A stretch of 64,000 bases of DNA from Sphingomonas bacterium (GCA_030149245.1 JASBRX010000011.1:150343-214342), one strand, 5' to 3'; shown: positions 40,272 through 49,763, counted from the stretch's first letter. Notes: generated from the letters alone by a model not told the origin. Translations and numbers: made by a program.

Positions 40272-42437
40272 ATGTCCCGCGCCCGTGTCATCGTCCTCAA
40301 CTCAGCGCTCGGCCCGCTCGACTATCGCGTTCCCCGGGGAATGACGGTCGAGCTGGGGAGCATCGTCGTCGCCCCCCTCGGGCCGCGCCAGCTGATCGGC
40401 GTGGTGTGGGAAGCCGAACGGTTGCCGACCGAGGAAATCGGCGACAATCGCCTGCGCAACCTGCTCGCCGTGGCCGATGCGCCGCCGATCCCGGCGCCGC
40501 TGCGCCGGTTGGTCGAATGGACCGCCGACTATTATCTGGCTCCGCTCGCGTCGGTGCTGCGCATGGCGCTCAGCTCAACCTCGGCGCTGGAGGGCGGCAA
40601 GACCATCGTCGAATATCGCGCGACTGGCGAGGTGCCGCCGCGCATGACCGCGCAGCGCGAACAGGCATTGGAGCGGATCGGCGACCGTCAGGGGCTGATC
40701 CGCGAGCTGGCGACGATCGCCGATGTCTCCGACGGCGTGATCCGCGGACTGGTCAAGAGCGGCGCGATCGAGGGCGTGACGGTCGCGCTCGACACGCCCT
40801 ATCCCCTGCCCGACCCCGCATTCGGCGCGCCCGCGCTGTCCGAGGAACAGGCGGAGGTCGCAACGACGCTGCGTGCCGCAGTCGATGCGCGCGCGTTTCA
40901 GCCCTTCCTGCTCGACGGTGTCACCGGCTCGGGAAAGACCGAAGTCTATTTCGAGGCGGTCGCCGAAGCGATCCGCGCCGGTCGCCAGAGCCTCGTCCTG
41001 CTCCCCGAAATTGCGCTGACCGAGCCTTTCCTCAAGCGCTTCCACGCCCGCTTCGGGGTCGAGCCGGTCGCCTGGCACTCGGGGCTCCGCCAGTCGCAGC
41101 GCCGCCGGGCCTGGCGCGCCATTGCCAATGGCGAAGCGTTGGTCACCGTCGGCGCGCGCTCATCCCTTTTCCTGCCCTACCCCAATCTCGGCCTGATCGT
41201 GGTCGATGAGGCGCACGAGACCAGCTTCAAACAGGAGGAGGGCGTCCATTACCACGCGCGCGACGTCGCGGTGATGCGCGGGCATTTCGAGGGGTGTCCG
41301 GTGATCCTCGCCAGCGCCACCCCGGCAATCGAAACCCGGCAACAGGTCGCGCTCGGCCGCTATACCGAACTCAAGCTGCCCGGCCGCTATGGCGTGGCCG
41401 AGATGCCGGCGATCGAAGCGATCGATCTGCTTGCCGACCCGCCGATGCGCGGCCGCTGGCTCGCGCCGAAACTGGTGCGCGCGATTGACGCGACGCTCGA
41501 GCGCAAGGAACAGGTGCTGCTGTTCCTCAACCGCCGCGGCTATGCCCCGCTGACGCTGTGCCGGACCTGCGGGCATCGTTTCCAATGCCCCAATTGCACC
41601 GCCTGGATGGTCGAGCATCGCCTGATCAACCGGCTTGCCTGCCACCATTGCGGCCACACCATCCCCACCCCGCGCGCCTGCCCCGAATGCGACAGCGAGG
41701 ACAGCCTGGTCGCGTGCGGCCCCGGCGTCGAACGCATCGCCGATGAGGTCGCGGCACTGTTCCCCGATGCCAAGACGGCGATCGTCACCTCAGATACGAT
41801 CTGGTCCCCAGCCAAGGCGGCGGAGTTCGTGGCGCGGATGGAGGCGGGCGACATCGACATCGTCGTCGGCACGCAATTGGTGACCAAGGGCTATCACTTC
41901 CCCAACCTCACGCTGGTCGGCGTGGTCGACGCCGATCTCGGCCTTGAGGGCGGCGATCTGCGCGCGGCGGAACGCAGCTTCCAGCAAATCTGTCAGGTCG
42001 CGGGGCGCGCGGGACGCGGCGAAAAGCCGGGCCATGTCTTGATCCAGACCCACAGCCCCAAGGCGCCGGTGATGCGCGCATTGGTCAATGGCGATGCCGA
42101 AGGCTTCTACGCAGCCGAAACCGAAGCACGGCGCGAGGCCGGCGCGCCACCCTTTGGCCGCTTCGCCGCGATCATCGTGTCGAGCGAGGACAAGGACGCC
42201 GCGCTCGACACCGCCCGCGCGATCGGCCGCAGCGCGCCACAGGTGGAGGCGATGCAGGTGTTCGGCCCCGCCCCCGCCCCGCTCGCGATGCTGCGCGGCC
42301 GCCACCGCTTCCGCCTGCTGGTCCACGCCCGCCGCGCGCTCGACGTGCAGGACGTAATCCGCGACTGGCTCGGCGCCCTCGACTGGCCGGCCAAGGTGCG
42401 CGTGGTGGTGGATGTGGACCCGTACAACTTCCTGTGA
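40272..42437 (+). CDS. priA: Primosomal protein N' (replication restart helicase PriA)
   Basis: A 721-residue 3'-5' DNA helicase that reloads the replisome at stalled forks. The N-terminal 3'-DNA-binding domain begins 'VLNSALGPLDYRVP'; Walker A GVTGSGKT is at 216-223 and the DEAH box in 'LIVVDEAHE'. The zinc-binding cysteine clusters 'CRTCGHRFQCPNC', 'CHHCGHTIPTPRACPEC' are intact, and motifs V-VI 'VVGTQLVTKGYHFPNLTLVGVVDAD' (in part) and 'QVAGRAGRGEKPG' are present. Start 40272 matches the family N terminus. Confidence 0.95.
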   Translation: MSRARVIVLNSALGPLDYRVPRGMTVELGSIVVAPLGPRQLIGVVWEAERLPTEEIGDNRLRNLLAVADAPPIPAPLRRLVEWTADYYLAPLASVLRMALSSTSALEGGKTIVEYRATGEVPPRMTAQREQALERIGDRQGLIRELATIADVSDGVIRGLVKSGAIEGVTVALDTPYPLPDPAFGAPALSEEQAEVATTLRAAVDARAFQPFLLDGVTGSGKTEVYFEAVAEAIRAGRQSLVLLPEIALTEPFLKRFHARFGVEPVAWHSGLRQSQRRRAWRAIANGEALVTVGARSSLFLPYPNLGLIVVDEAHETSFKQEEGVHYHARDVAVMRGHFEGCPVILASATPAIETRQQVALGRYTELKLPGRYGVAEMPAIEAIDLLADPPMRGRWLAPKLVRAIDATLERKEQVLLFLNRRGYAPLTLCRTCGHRFQCPNCTAWMVEHRLINRLACHHCGHTIPTPRACPECDSEDSLVACGPGVERIADEVAALFPDAKTAIVTSDTIWSPAKAAEFVARMEAGDIDIVVGTQLVTKGYHFPNLTLVGVVDADLGLEGGDLRAAERSFQQICQVAGRAGRGEKPGHVLIQTHSPKAPVMRALVNGDAEGFYAAETEARREAGAPPFGRFAAIIVSSEDKDAALDTARAIGRSAPQVEAMQVFGPAPAPLAMLRGRHRFRLLVHARRALDVQDVIRDWLGALDWPAKVRVVVDVDPYNFL

Positions 42438-42500
42438 CCTTGCGTACCCCGACAAACCTATCCTAGCATCATCCCATTGGAACTAGGGGGTTCAATCAAG

Positions 42501-44069
42501 ATGTTTCGCATATTGCTGTTCGTGTTCAGCCTGATTCTGCCCGTGGCGGCACAGGCGCAATGGTCGCGCGCCGAATCCACCAACTTCATCGCCTATAGCA
42601 ATGGCACGCCCGAGGATCTGAAGAAGCGGGTCGAAGGGCTCGAGAAATTCGGTCGTGTGCTCCAGACGATGACCGGAGCGCGGCGGCTCAAGGAAGTGCC
42701 GGTCAAGATCAAGGTCTACTTCCTTCCCAGCCAGCTCGAGGTGGCGGACTCGCTACCCTATCCGGCTGGCGGCGTGCTTGGCTATTACAACACGACGATG
42801 CGCGGTCCCTTTACAGTCATGCCGCGACAGGATTTGAAGGATTCGGCCACGGGGAGAACGCAGTTCAGCGCCGTGACCGTGCTGCAGCATGAGCTGACCC
42901 ACCATTTCATGTTCCAGTATTTCCCGGCTGCCTATCCCGCATGGTATGTTGAAGGCTTTGCCGACTATATCGGCGCGATCGAAATTACCGACGACAACAT
43001 CGCCAAGATCGGACTGTTTCTCCCCAATCGCGCCGAAACGCTCAGGCGGCTAGACTGGGTGCCGCTGAAAGAGTTGATGAACCCGATCCCCGGCAAGTCC
43101 AAATTTCCCGGGATCGCCTTTTATTCGCAAGGCTGGATCACGGTACATTATCTCTACAGCACCGATGCCGGCCGCGCCAAGCTCAAGGACTATCTGCGCC
43201 GGATCAACGCCGGTCAGTCGTTCGGCGAGGCGCTTGCCGCATTCGGGGACATGGATGCGTTTGACCGCGAGGTGCGCGCTTATTCCAAGCTCAATCGCAT
43301 CCCCGCCGAGGGCGTCCATTACCCGCAACTCACCGCCGGACCGATCACCGTCGAAAAGCTGTCACCCGCAGCTAGCGCGCTGGTGAACATCGAAATGCGC
43401 ATGAGTGCGGGGGTTCTGGTGTCGGGTGCCAAGACATTCGCCAACCGCGTCCGCAGCGTCACGCGCCCCTATCTCTCCGATCCGGACGCGCTACGGGTGC
43501 TGGCCGATGCGGAGCGCATGGCCGGCAATCGCGCCGAATCGCTCGCCGCCGCCGATCGCCTGCTGACGCTCGATCCGGCCAGCCCCTGGGGCAATTATTT
43601 CCGCAGCGTCAACGAGATCGATGCGCTGGTCGAGGCCAAATCGACGGACGAAACGGCCTGGGACGCGATACGGGCCAGACTGCGCGCGGCGATGAAGGCG
43701 TTGCCGAACGAGCCGCGCTTTGCCCGCGCTTTCTATGAAAGCTATTCACGACGCGGCGTTTTGCCGCCCGCAACCGCTCAAAATGCACTGGCGCATGCGC
43801 TCGACCTCATCCCGCGCGAAAACTCGCTGCGCTTGCTCGTGGTCAAGGATTACGAGGCACGCGGCATGATTCAGGATGCTATCGATACGCTGGCTCCCCT
43901 CGCCTATGGCCTTGAAGATGAAAGCGAAAAGGCCAAGCGTCAGCGGGAGAAATTCCGCGGCCAATATCGCGAGGTCGATGACGAGGACGACTCCGAAACG
44001 CCGCGCGAAATGCTGGTGCGGCTGCTCGCCAAGCGCGACGGCAAGACTGTGCCCGCTGCGAGCAATTAG
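42501..44069 (+). CDS. Secreted gluzincin-type metallopeptidase with TPR-like C terminus
   Basis: A 522-residue exported protein: signal peptide ending 'VAAQAQ' (20), then 'WSRAESTNFIAYSNGTPEDLKKRV', a pattern seen in DUF1570-like putative peptidases. The zinc motif HELTHH is at 130-135 and the third ligand is probably Glu151 in 'AWYVEGFADYIG'. From about residue 330 the sequence is helical with TPR-like repeats ('ALRVLADAERMAGNRAESLAAADRLLTLDP'). It ends in a highly acidic segment 'VDDEDDSETP'. Substrate unknown; peptidase activity is inferred from the motif. The ATG 42501 starts the signal peptide. Confidence 0.8.
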   Translation: MFRILLFVFSLILPVAAQAQWSRAESTNFIAYSNGTPEDLKKRVEGLEKFGRVLQTMTGARRLKEVPVKIKVYFLPSQLEVADSLPYPAGGVLGYYNTTMRGPFTVMPRQDLKDSATGRTQFSAVTVLQHELTHHFMFQYFPAAYPAWYVEGFADYIGAIEITDDNIAKIGLFLPNRAETLRRLDWVPLKELMNPIPGKSKFPGIAFYSQGWITVHYLYSTDAGRAKLKDYLRRINAGQSFGEALAAFGDMDAFDREVRAYSKLNRIPAEGVHYPQLTAGPITVEKLSPAASALVNIEMRMSAGVLVSGAKTFANRVRSVTRPYLSDPDALRVLADAERMAGNRAESLAAADRLLTLDPASPWGNYFRSVNEIDALVEAKSTDETAWDAIRARLRAAMKALPNEPRFARAFYESYSRRGVLPPATAQNALAHALDLIPRENSLRLLVVKDYEARGMIQDAIDTLAPLAYGLEDESEKAKRQREKFRGQYREVDDEDDSETPREMLVRLLAKRDGKTVPAASN

Positions 44070-44079
44070 TATGCTTGCG

Positions 44080-44113
44080 CCGCCCGCCCGGTTTCGCGAA
44101 ACAGGGCGGGCGG
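44080..44113 (+). promoter_or_regulatory. Strong hairpin overlapping the ribosome-binding site of the serine protease gene
   Basis: CCGCCCGCCC (44080-44089), a 14-nt centre with the inner palindrome TTTCGCGAAA, and GGGCGGGCGG (44104-44113): a perfect 10-bp GC stem. The ribosome-binding site GGAGGTG (44112-44118) of the GTG start at 44124 begins inside the 3' arm. The hairpin also lies 11 bp after the stop of the upstream gene and lacks a T-tract, so it is more likely to affect translation or mRNA stability than to terminate. Confidence 0.55.
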
Positions 44114-44123
44114 AGGTGCCGGC

Positions 44124-45650
44124 GTGAGGCGATTGCTGTTTTTGTTGACGATGCTCGGCATCGCGCTCGGCCTTGGCTCGGCCCCCGCGCGCGCCGATGA
44201 CGACATCTCCGCCGCCGGGCGCGGCGTGGTGCGGATCGTCACCATCGCCACGGTCGAGGGTGAGGTCGTCGGGTTTGGCCATGGCAGCGGCTTTGCCGTC
44301 GCGCCCAATCGCGTGCTGACCAACGCCCATGTCGTCGAGGCGGCGGAGCGCTATCCCGGCAACGTGCTGATCGGCGTCGTTCCGTCAGAGGGCGACAAGT
44401 CGTTCCAGGGGCGCTTGATCGCGATCGACAGCGACCGCGATCTCGCACTGATCGAATTCACCGGCATCCGCTTGCCCGCGCTGACCTTCTATTCGGGACC
44501 GATCAGCGAGGGGAATGCGATGATCGCGCTCGGCTATCCGGGCAATGTCGATCTCGCCACCGCGCGCACCGCCGCCGACTTCATCACTCCGCTCACTCCG
44601 GTCCGCTCGCAGGGTGTGTTCTCCGGCCGTCGCGACCTGCAAGGGGTGAAGGTGCTGCTCCACACGGCGGGGATTGCGCGCGGCAATTCGGGCGGGCCGC
44701 TGCTCGATCCGTGCGGGCGCGTGCTCGGCGTCAACGCCGCGCTGACCCGCGCCGACGATGGCGATGCGAGCTTCGGCTTCGCGATCAGCAATGAAGAGGT
44801 TGCCGCGTTCCTGCGCGAGGCGAAGCAGCCCATGCCCTCGAACGGCGTCGCCTGCACCAGCATCGCCGACCGGCTGGCACAGGACCGCACCGCCGCCGAA
44901 CAGGCGCGCGCCGCCGACGAACAGCGCGCGCGCGAGGCCGCCGCCAAGGCTGCGGCGGATCGCGAGGATGCCATTCAGCAGGCGCGCAGCGAGAACATCG
45001 TGACGCGCGAAAACTATATGGCCGGGGCAGCGCTGCTGCTGGTCCTCGGCGCCTTCGCGCTGGGCGTCGCCGGATTGCTGCTGACCCGCGAACAGAAGCG
45101 CGAGGCGATCATGACCGCAGTCGGCGGCGGCGCGCTGATCGTCGCGTCGATCGCGACCTTCGTGCTGCGCCCCGCCTTCGACCCCAGCGCGATCGATGGC
45201 GCCGCGCGCGTCGCCGTGCCCCCGCCCGCCGCGCAGCCGGGTGGCCTCGGCAAGATGGTCTGCACCATCGATCCCGTCCGCTCGCGCGTGACCGTATCGG
45301 ATACCAAGGATGTGACGATCGACATCAACCCCGATGGCTGCGTCAACGGTCGCACCCAATATGCCGAGGCCGGGCAGAATTGGCAGCGCATCCTGGTCCC
45401 GGACGATGAGGCGACGGTGTCGGTGCTCGAATATGCCCCGACCACACGGACCTATTCCACCACGCGCTACCTGCTGTCCGCCGCGCAGATGGACACGGCC
45501 CGCAAGCGCCGCGCCGATGTGAAGGTCAAATCCTGCTCGACCGACCCCGCCGCGCGCGCCGACCTCGCCACGCGCCAGCAGTCGATCCGCACCGCCCTGC
45601 CGCAGATCTTCAACGAGCGCCTGGTCTATAGCTGCAAGCCGGCGGGTTGA
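44124..45650 (+). CDS. S1C-type serine protease with internal transmembrane segments
   Basis: A 508-residue protein. A signal sequence (1-24) precedes a trypsin-like protease domain with complete triad His69 ('LTNAHVV'), Asp106 ('DSDRDLALIEF') and Ser189 ('IARGNSGGPLLDPCG'). Residues about 245-295 form an Ala/Glu/Arg-rich coiled coil, followed by two hydrophobic helices ('YMAGAALLLVLGAFALGVAGLLL' near 300-322 and 'VGGGALIVASIATFVL' near 332-348). The C-terminal 160 residues form a separate, Cys-containing domain ('KMVCTIDPVRSRVTVSDTKDVTIDINPDGC') that I do not recognise. No PDZ domain is present, so it is not DegP. Start is GTG. Confidence 0.82.
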   Translation: MRRLLFLLTMLGIALGLGSAPARADDDISAAGRGVVRIVTIATVEGEVVGFGHGSGFAVAPNRVLTNAHVVEAAERYPGNVLIGVVPSEGDKSFQGRLIAIDSDRDLALIEFTGIRLPALTFYSGPISEGNAMIALGYPGNVDLATARTAADFITPLTPVRSQGVFSGRRDLQGVKVLLHTAGIARGNSGGPLLDPCGRVLGVNAALTRADDGDASFGFAISNEEVAAFLREAKQPMPSNGVACTSIADRLAQDRTAAEQARAADEQRAREAAAKAAADREDAIQQARSENIVTRENYMAGAALLLVLGAFALGVAGLLLTREQKREAIMTAVGGGALIVASIATFVLRPAFDPSAIDGAARVAVPPPAAQPGGLGKMVCTIDPVRSRVTVSDTKDVTIDINPDGCVNGRTQYAEAGQNWQRILVPDDEATVSVLEYAPTTRTYSTTRYLLSAAQMDTARKRRADVKVKSCSTDPAARADLATRQQSIRTALPQIFNERLVYSCKPAG

Positions 45651-45651
45651 G

Positions 45652-46122
45652 ATGAACTGGCGCGCGATGACGGCCGCCGACCTTCCGGCGGTCACGCAGA
45701 TTTCGGCGGCGGTCCACGGTCGCTATGCCGAGTCGGAGGCGGTCTATGCCGAACGCCTTTCGCTTTGGCCCGCGGGTTGCTGGGTCTGGCAACAGGGTGA
45801 GGCGATCGCAGGCTTGCTCATCGCCCACCCGTGGCACCACGCAACTTCCCCGGAACTCGGCGCGCTGCTCGGCGCGATTCCGCCGGACGCCGACAGCTTC
45901 TACCTCCACGACATCGCACTTCTACCTGAAACACGCGGCCTGGGCGCGGGCAGCGCAGCGATGGCACTGGTCATCGAATGCGCGCGCCGGGCAGGTTTTC
46001 GCGATGTCACCTTGGTCGCGGTCAACGGCGCCGAAACCTACTGGGCGAAACAGGGCTTCGCTGTCGTCGAACCGGGCGGCTACGGCCCCGACACCTACCG
46101 CATGCGCCGCGCCGTCGCCTAA
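45652..46122 (+). CDS. GNAT family N-acetyltransferase
   Basis: A 156-residue acetyl-CoA-dependent acyltransferase. It opens 'WRAMTAADLPAVTQISAAVHG', has the acetyl-CoA pyrophosphate loop motif in 'ALLPETRGLGAGSAAMALVIE' (R-G-L-G-A-G) and the C-terminal 'VNGAETYWAKQGFAVV' strand-helix. Acceptor substrate unknown. The ATG lies one base after the stop of the serine-protease gene, so they may be co-transcribed. Convergent with the DUF1203 gene by a 4-bp stop overlap. Confidence 0.86.
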   Translation: MNWRAMTAADLPAVTQISAAVHGRYAESEAVYAERLSLWPAGCWVWQQGEAIAGLLIAHPWHHATSPELGALLGAIPPDADSFYLHDIALLPETRGLGAGSAAMALVIECARRAGFRDVTLVAVNGAETYWAKQGFAVVEPGGYGPDTYRMRRAVA

Positions 46123-46586
46123 CCCCGGTCGATCCGGGCGGCAAAACAGCCATGCGCGGCATTATGTGCGTGGATATAGGCGATCTCGGGCCGCGCGAAG
46201 AGCTCGCCGATCCGCGCTTCCGCATCCCCGGCCAGCGCCAATGTTGCACCGCGCAGCATCCCGTCGGCATCATAGCCACGCAACGCGATCGGGCGATTTG
46301 TCATGACCGGAGGCAACGCATCCTCGAACCGGTTGGCCGCCAGCGCCGCCTCGCGCACATAGATCGCATAGGCGTTGCGATAGGGCGTCGCGACCGCATG
46401 ATCTGCGTGGTTGAGCAACAACAATGTCTCGCCCGGCTCGGCATCCTCCAGCGTGATGCGGCACGGATAGCCCGGCTTGGCATCGGCGCGGACGCGGATT
46501 ACGCCCTGCTCCGCCAGCGCTTCGTCGGACTGGCCGAATAGCGGCGCAAAGCCTTCAGGGCGCAGCCCGGTGATGACATAGCTCAT
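46119..46586 (-). CDS. DUF1203 family protein
   Basis: A 155-residue protein matching the DUF1203 pattern: 'YPCRITLEDAEPGETLLLLNHADHAVATPYRNAYAIYVRE' (in pieces), 'LPPVMTNRPIALRGYDADGML' and a C-terminal 'EIAYIHAHNAAHGCFAARIDRG' with several His. No characterised member is known to me. Start ATG overlaps the ada stop (ATGA), so it is translationally coupled to ada and may belong to the alkylation response. Confidence 0.85.
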   Translation of the reverse strand: MSYVITGLRPEGFAPLFGQSDEALAEQGVIRVRADAKPGYPCRITLEDAEPGETLLLLNHADHAVATPYRNAYAIYVREAALAANRFEDALPPVMTNRPIALRGYDADGMLRGATLALAGDAEARIGELFARPEIAYIHAHNAAHGCFAARIDRG

Positions 46587-47620
46587 TCCTCGACCCCTTC
46601 CCGCGCGCGCAGCACCTTTTTGCGCTCTATCCCATAGGCATAGCCGCCCATGCTGCCGTCACTGCGCTGGGCACGGTGGCAGGGGATGACGACCGCGACA
46701 CTGTTCGCCCCGCACGCCGTTCCCGCTGCGCGCACCGCACCGGGCCGGCCTGCGGCAATGGCGAGCTGCGTGTAGCTCAGCGTCTCGCCCGGCGGGATGG
46801 CGCGCAACGCCTGCCACACCGCCTCCTGAAACGCCGTGCCGCGCACATCGAGCGGCAGGTCGGTGTGGCGTCCGGGCTGCTCGACCTCGCTCACGACCCG
46901 TTCGGCCAGATCGGCGAGCGCCGCGCCGCCCGGGGCGATCTCCGCACGCGGAAAGCGCGCCGCCAGCGCCAGGCTGTCCTCGTCGAACGCCACGCGGCAC
47001 AGCCCCTTGTCGGTCGCCGCGATTAGTAGCGGCCCCAGGCTGGTGTCGGCGACGGTCCAGCGGATCGTCACCCCCGCCCCGCCATTGCGCCACGCGCTCG
47101 GCGTCATGCCCAGCCGGTCGGCGGCGGTTTCGTAGAAGCGGCTGGGCGCGGAATAGCCCGCCTCGTAAATCGCGTCGGTCACGCTGTCCTCCGTATCGAG
47201 TGCGGCGGCGGCGCGGCGTGCGCGCACCCCGCGGGCATAGGCGGCCGGGGTGACCCCGGTTGCACGCTTGAACAAGCGCTGGAAATGATGCGGCGCATAG
47301 CCGACCTCAGCCGCCAGCGCCTCGAGCCCGATCGGATCCTCCGCCGCCTCCAGCAACGCCACCGCCCGTGCAACCGCCACCCGCTCACGCCCGATCTCGT
47401 CGGGCTTGCAGCGCAGGCACGCGCGCAGCCCGGTCGCGCGCGCGCTCGCCGGGTCGGGAAAGAAGCGGACATTCGCCCGCAACGGATGCCGCGCGGGGCA
47501 ACTCGGCTTGCAATAGATGCCGGTGGTCAACACCCCCGCAATCACCCGCCCGTCATAGGCGCGGTCGCGGCGCTGAAAGGCGTCCCAGGCTTCATCGTCG
47601 GAGAGCATCGCGTCGGTCAT
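46583..47620 (-). CDS. ada: Bifunctional transcriptional activator / DNA repair protein Ada
   Basis: A 345-residue alkylation-response protein. N-terminal zinc domain with Cys37 and Cys41 ('[13 protein letters not shown]') and Cys68/Cys71 ('ACLRCKPDE'), where Cys37 should accept methyl groups from phosphotriesters. An AraC-type HTH region follows ('[30 protein letters not shown]', in part), then the O6-methylguanine-DNA methyltransferase domain with active-site Cys314 in '[21 protein letters not shown]'. It repairs methylated DNA and, when methylated, activates its regulon. It is divergent from purE. Confidence 0.94.
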   Translation of the reverse strand: MTDAMLSDDEAWDAFQRRDRAYDGRVIAGVLTTGIYCKPSCPARHPLRANVRFFPDPASARATGLRACLRCKPDEIGRERVAVARAVALLEAAEDPIGLEALAAEVGYAPHHFQRLFKRATGVTPAAYARGVRARRAAAALDTEDSVTDAIYEAGYSAPSRFYETAADRLGMTPSAWRNGGAGVTIRWTVADTSLGPLLIAATDKGLCRVAFDEDSLALAARFPRAEIAPGGAALADLAERVVSEVEQPGRHTDLPLDVRGTAFQEAVWQALRAIPPGETLSYTQLAIAAGRPGAVRAAGTACGANSVAVVIPCHRAQRSDGSMGGYAYGIERKKVLRAREGVEE

Positions 47621-47723
47621 ATGCGTTGATATAGCCGATCTTCCGCGCGGTGCTTCCCGCGCATTGCGTCCAAAGCGCGACGCCTTTAGGGGGACGCTTT
47701 CCCGCAGCTTTCAGGGCAGGCGA

Positions 47724-48209
47724 ATGGCGGACGCACCTTTGGTCGGCATCATCATGGGCAGCACCTCCGATTGGGAGACGATGCGCCACGCGGCCGAGAC
47801 GCTCGCCGCACTCGGCGTACCGCATGAGACCAAGGTCGTCTCGGCGCACCGCACCCCGCAGCGGCTCTACGATTACGCCACCGGAGCAGCCGATCGCGGG
47901 CTGAAGGTCGTGATCGCGGGTGCGGGCGGCGCGGCGCATCTGCCCGGCATGGCGGCATCGATGACCCACCTCCCCGTGCTCGGCGTGCCGGTCGAATCCA
48001 AGGCGCTGAAGGGCATGGATAGCCTGCTCTCGATCGTGCAGATGCCGGGCGGCATCCCCGTCGGCACGCTGGCGATCGGCAAGGCGGGTGCGATCAACGC
48101 CGGCCTGCTCGCCGCCGCGATCCTCGCCACCAGCGATGCGGACCTGGCCGAGCGGCTAAAGGCATGGCGCGCGCGCCAGACCGAAAGCGTGGCGACGGAT
48201 CCGGAATGA
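47724..48209 (+). CDS. purE: 5-(carboxyamino)imidazole ribonucleotide mutase
   Basis: A 161-residue class I PurE that converts N5-CAIR to CAIR in purine synthesis. Family motifs: '[21 protein letters not shown]' near the N terminus with the phosphate-binding Ser-Asp, '[15 protein letters not shown]', '[14 protein letters not shown]' and '[17 protein letters not shown]'. The start ATG 47724 was chosen over an in-frame upstream codon. Coupled to purK by an ATGA overlap. Confidence 0.95.
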   Translation: MADAPLVGIIMGSTSDWETMRHAAETLAALGVPHETKVVSAHRTPQRLYDYATGAADRGLKVVIAGAGGAAHLPGMAASMTHLPVLGVPVESKALKGMDSLLSIVQMPGGIPVGTLAIGKAGAINAGLLAAAILATSDADLAERLKAWRARQTESVATDPE

Positions 48210-49273
48210 CCGCAGTTCCACCCGGCAGCACCCTCGGCATTCTTGGCAGCGGCCAGCTCGGCCGGATGATCGCGGTCGCCGCCGCGCAGCTCGGCTATCG
48301 CTGCCACATCTACGCGCCCGAAAGCGGACCGGCGTGTGACGTCGCCGCCGCCTTCAACCGCGCTGCCTATGACGATGCGGAAGCGCTCGCCGCCTTTGCG
48401 CGCGACTGCGCCGTCGTCACCTATGAGTTCGAGAATGTCGATCTCGCGGCGGTCGATGCGATTTCGGCCTTTGCGCCCGTGCGCCCGGGTCGTGCAGCGC
48501 TGGAAACCGCTGCGCATCGCTGGAACGAGAAAAGACTGGCCGAAGCATGCGGTGGCCGCCCGGCGCCCTGGCACCCGGTCGCGTCGCGCGCCGATCTCGA
48601 CGCCGCACTCGCTGCAATCGGCACCCCCGCGATCCTCAAGACCGCGACCGAGGGCTATGACGGCAAGGGGCAGGTCCGCCTAGCGTCCCCGACCGAAGCC
48701 GATGCCGCATGGGCATCGATTGGCGGGCGCGAATGCGTGCTGGAAGGCTTTGTCACCTTCACCCATGAATTCTCGGTGTTGCTGGTGCGTGGTGTCGATG
48801 GCAGCAGCATCGCCTACCCCACCCCGCACAACGAACATGTCGGCGGCATCCTCGACCGCTCGACCGCCCCCGCGCCCTCCGCAATCCTCGACCAGGCGCC
48901 CGCGGCAATCGCGCTGGCGACCCGGATTGCCGAGCGGCTCGACTATGTCGGCGTGCTCACCTGCGAATTCTTCGCCACGCCCGACGGCCCGGTGTTCAAT
49001 GAAATGGCCCCGCGCGTTCACAATAGCGGGCACTGGACGATCGAGGGGGCCGAAACCTCGCAGTTCGAAAACCATGTCCGCGCGGTGCTTGGCCTTCCGC
49101 TCGGCCCGGTCGCGCTGACCGGCGCGGCGGTCGAAATGCGCAACCTGATCGGCGACGATGTCGATGCGTGGCACGACCTGCTCGCCGAACCCGGCGCGCA
49201 CCTCCACCTCTATGGCAAGCACGAAGCCCGCCCAGGCCGCAAGATGGGCCATGTCACGCGGGTGAAGCGCTAG
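48206..49273 (+). CDS. purK: 5-(carboxyamino)imidazole ribonucleotide synthase
   Basis: A 355-residue ATP-grasp enzyme that makes N5-CAIR from AIR, bicarbonate and ATP, feeding PurE. The N terminus '[22 protein letters not shown]' is diagnostic; '[17 protein letters not shown]' is the ATP-grasp lysine loop; '[29 protein letters not shown]' (in part) provides metal and substrate ligands. Length is normal. purE and purK form an operon that ends at a type B repeat. Confidence 0.95.
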   Translation: MTAVPPGSTLGILGSGQLGRMIAVAAAQLGYRCHIYAPESGPACDVAAAFNRAAYDDAEALAAFARDCAVVTYEFENVDLAAVDAISAFAPVRPGRAALETAAHRWNEKRLAEACGGRPAPWHPVASRADLDAALAAIGTPAILKTATEGYDGKGQVRLASPTEADAAWASIGGRECVLEGFVTFTHEFSVLLVRGVDGSSIAYPTPHNEHVGGILDRSTAPAPSAILDQAPAAIALATRIAERLDYVGVLTCEFFATPDGPVFNEMAPRVHNSGHWTIEGAETSQFENHVRAVLGLPLGPVALTGAAVEMRNLIGDDVDAWHDLLAEPGAHLHLYGKHEARPGRKMGHVTRVKR

Positions 49274-49295
49274 CCGTCGGGCATCTACCCCACAG

Positions 49296-49379
49296 CCGTT
49301 TGCCCTGAGCTTGTCGAAGGGCCGTAGCCCGTCAGAACCAAGTGCGCGAACAGTGCTTCGACAAGCTCAGCACAAACGG
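49296..49379. repeat. Type B palindromic repeat, copy 4
   Basis: Left arm 'CCGTTTGCCCTGAGCTTGTC' with GAAGGGCC; right arm 'TGCTTCGACAAGCTCAGCAC' ending AAACGG. The centre differs from that of the other copies. It lies 22 bp after the purK stop, between convergent genes. Confidence 0.83.
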
Positions 49380-49406
49380 CGGACTGGGAGTGGCGGAGCG
49401 CTAATG

Positions 49407-49430
49407 AAAAAGCCCGCCACCCTGACGGGC
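49407..49430 (-). terminator. Rho-independent terminator of the small minus-strand gene
   Basis: On the minus strand GCCCG (49430-49426), 9-nt loop, CGGGC (49416-49412), followed by TTTTT (49411-49407). It lies 34 bp downstream of the 99-residue hypothetical gene. Confidence 0.65.
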
Positions 49431-49463
49431 AGCGGGCCATTTCATCTCACGGCATCGCCCAAA

Positions 49464-49763
49464 TCAGGCGCGCGTGCCCTCCATCGGGAAGCTGCCAAAC
49501 GCACCGGCCGTAACGGTGCCCTTGATCGCGTCGCCATCGACCGTGGCTTCGCAGGTCAGCGTCATCGGCATCGGCACGGTGATGTCGAGCGACCAGCTGA
49601 GCTTGTCGCCATCGACCTTGCCATTCTTGATATCGGTCGTGCCCATTGCGCCGGCATAGGTGCCGGTGAAGCTGTCACCAGCGCTGGTGACCGTCAGGGT
49701 CGCCTTCTGATCGCCCATCGGCGAGTGGGTTACGGTATCCCAGCTTCCATCGACATTCGCCAT
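49464..49763 (-). CDS. Small beta-rich conserved hypothetical protein
   Basis: A 99-residue protein without signal peptide or Cys pair (a single Cys in 'TCEATVDG'). Its sequence alternates short strands with Gly/Asp turns: 'GSWDTVTHSPMGDQKATLTVT', 'SFTGTYAGAMGTTDIKNGKVDGDKLSW' and 'AIKGTVTAGAFGSFPMEGTRA', like a small beta-barrel or half-barrel. I have seen similar short proteins in sphingomonad genomes without assigned function. A ribosome-binding site (GGAG) precedes the ATG, and a terminator follows. It is 28 bp downstream of the M16 protease gene. Confidence 0.72.
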   Translation of the reverse strand: MANVDGSWDTVTHSPMGDQKATLTVTSAGDSFTGTYAGAMGTTDIKNGKVDGDKLSWSLDITVPMPMTLTCEATVDGDAIKGTVTAGAFGSFPMEGTRA

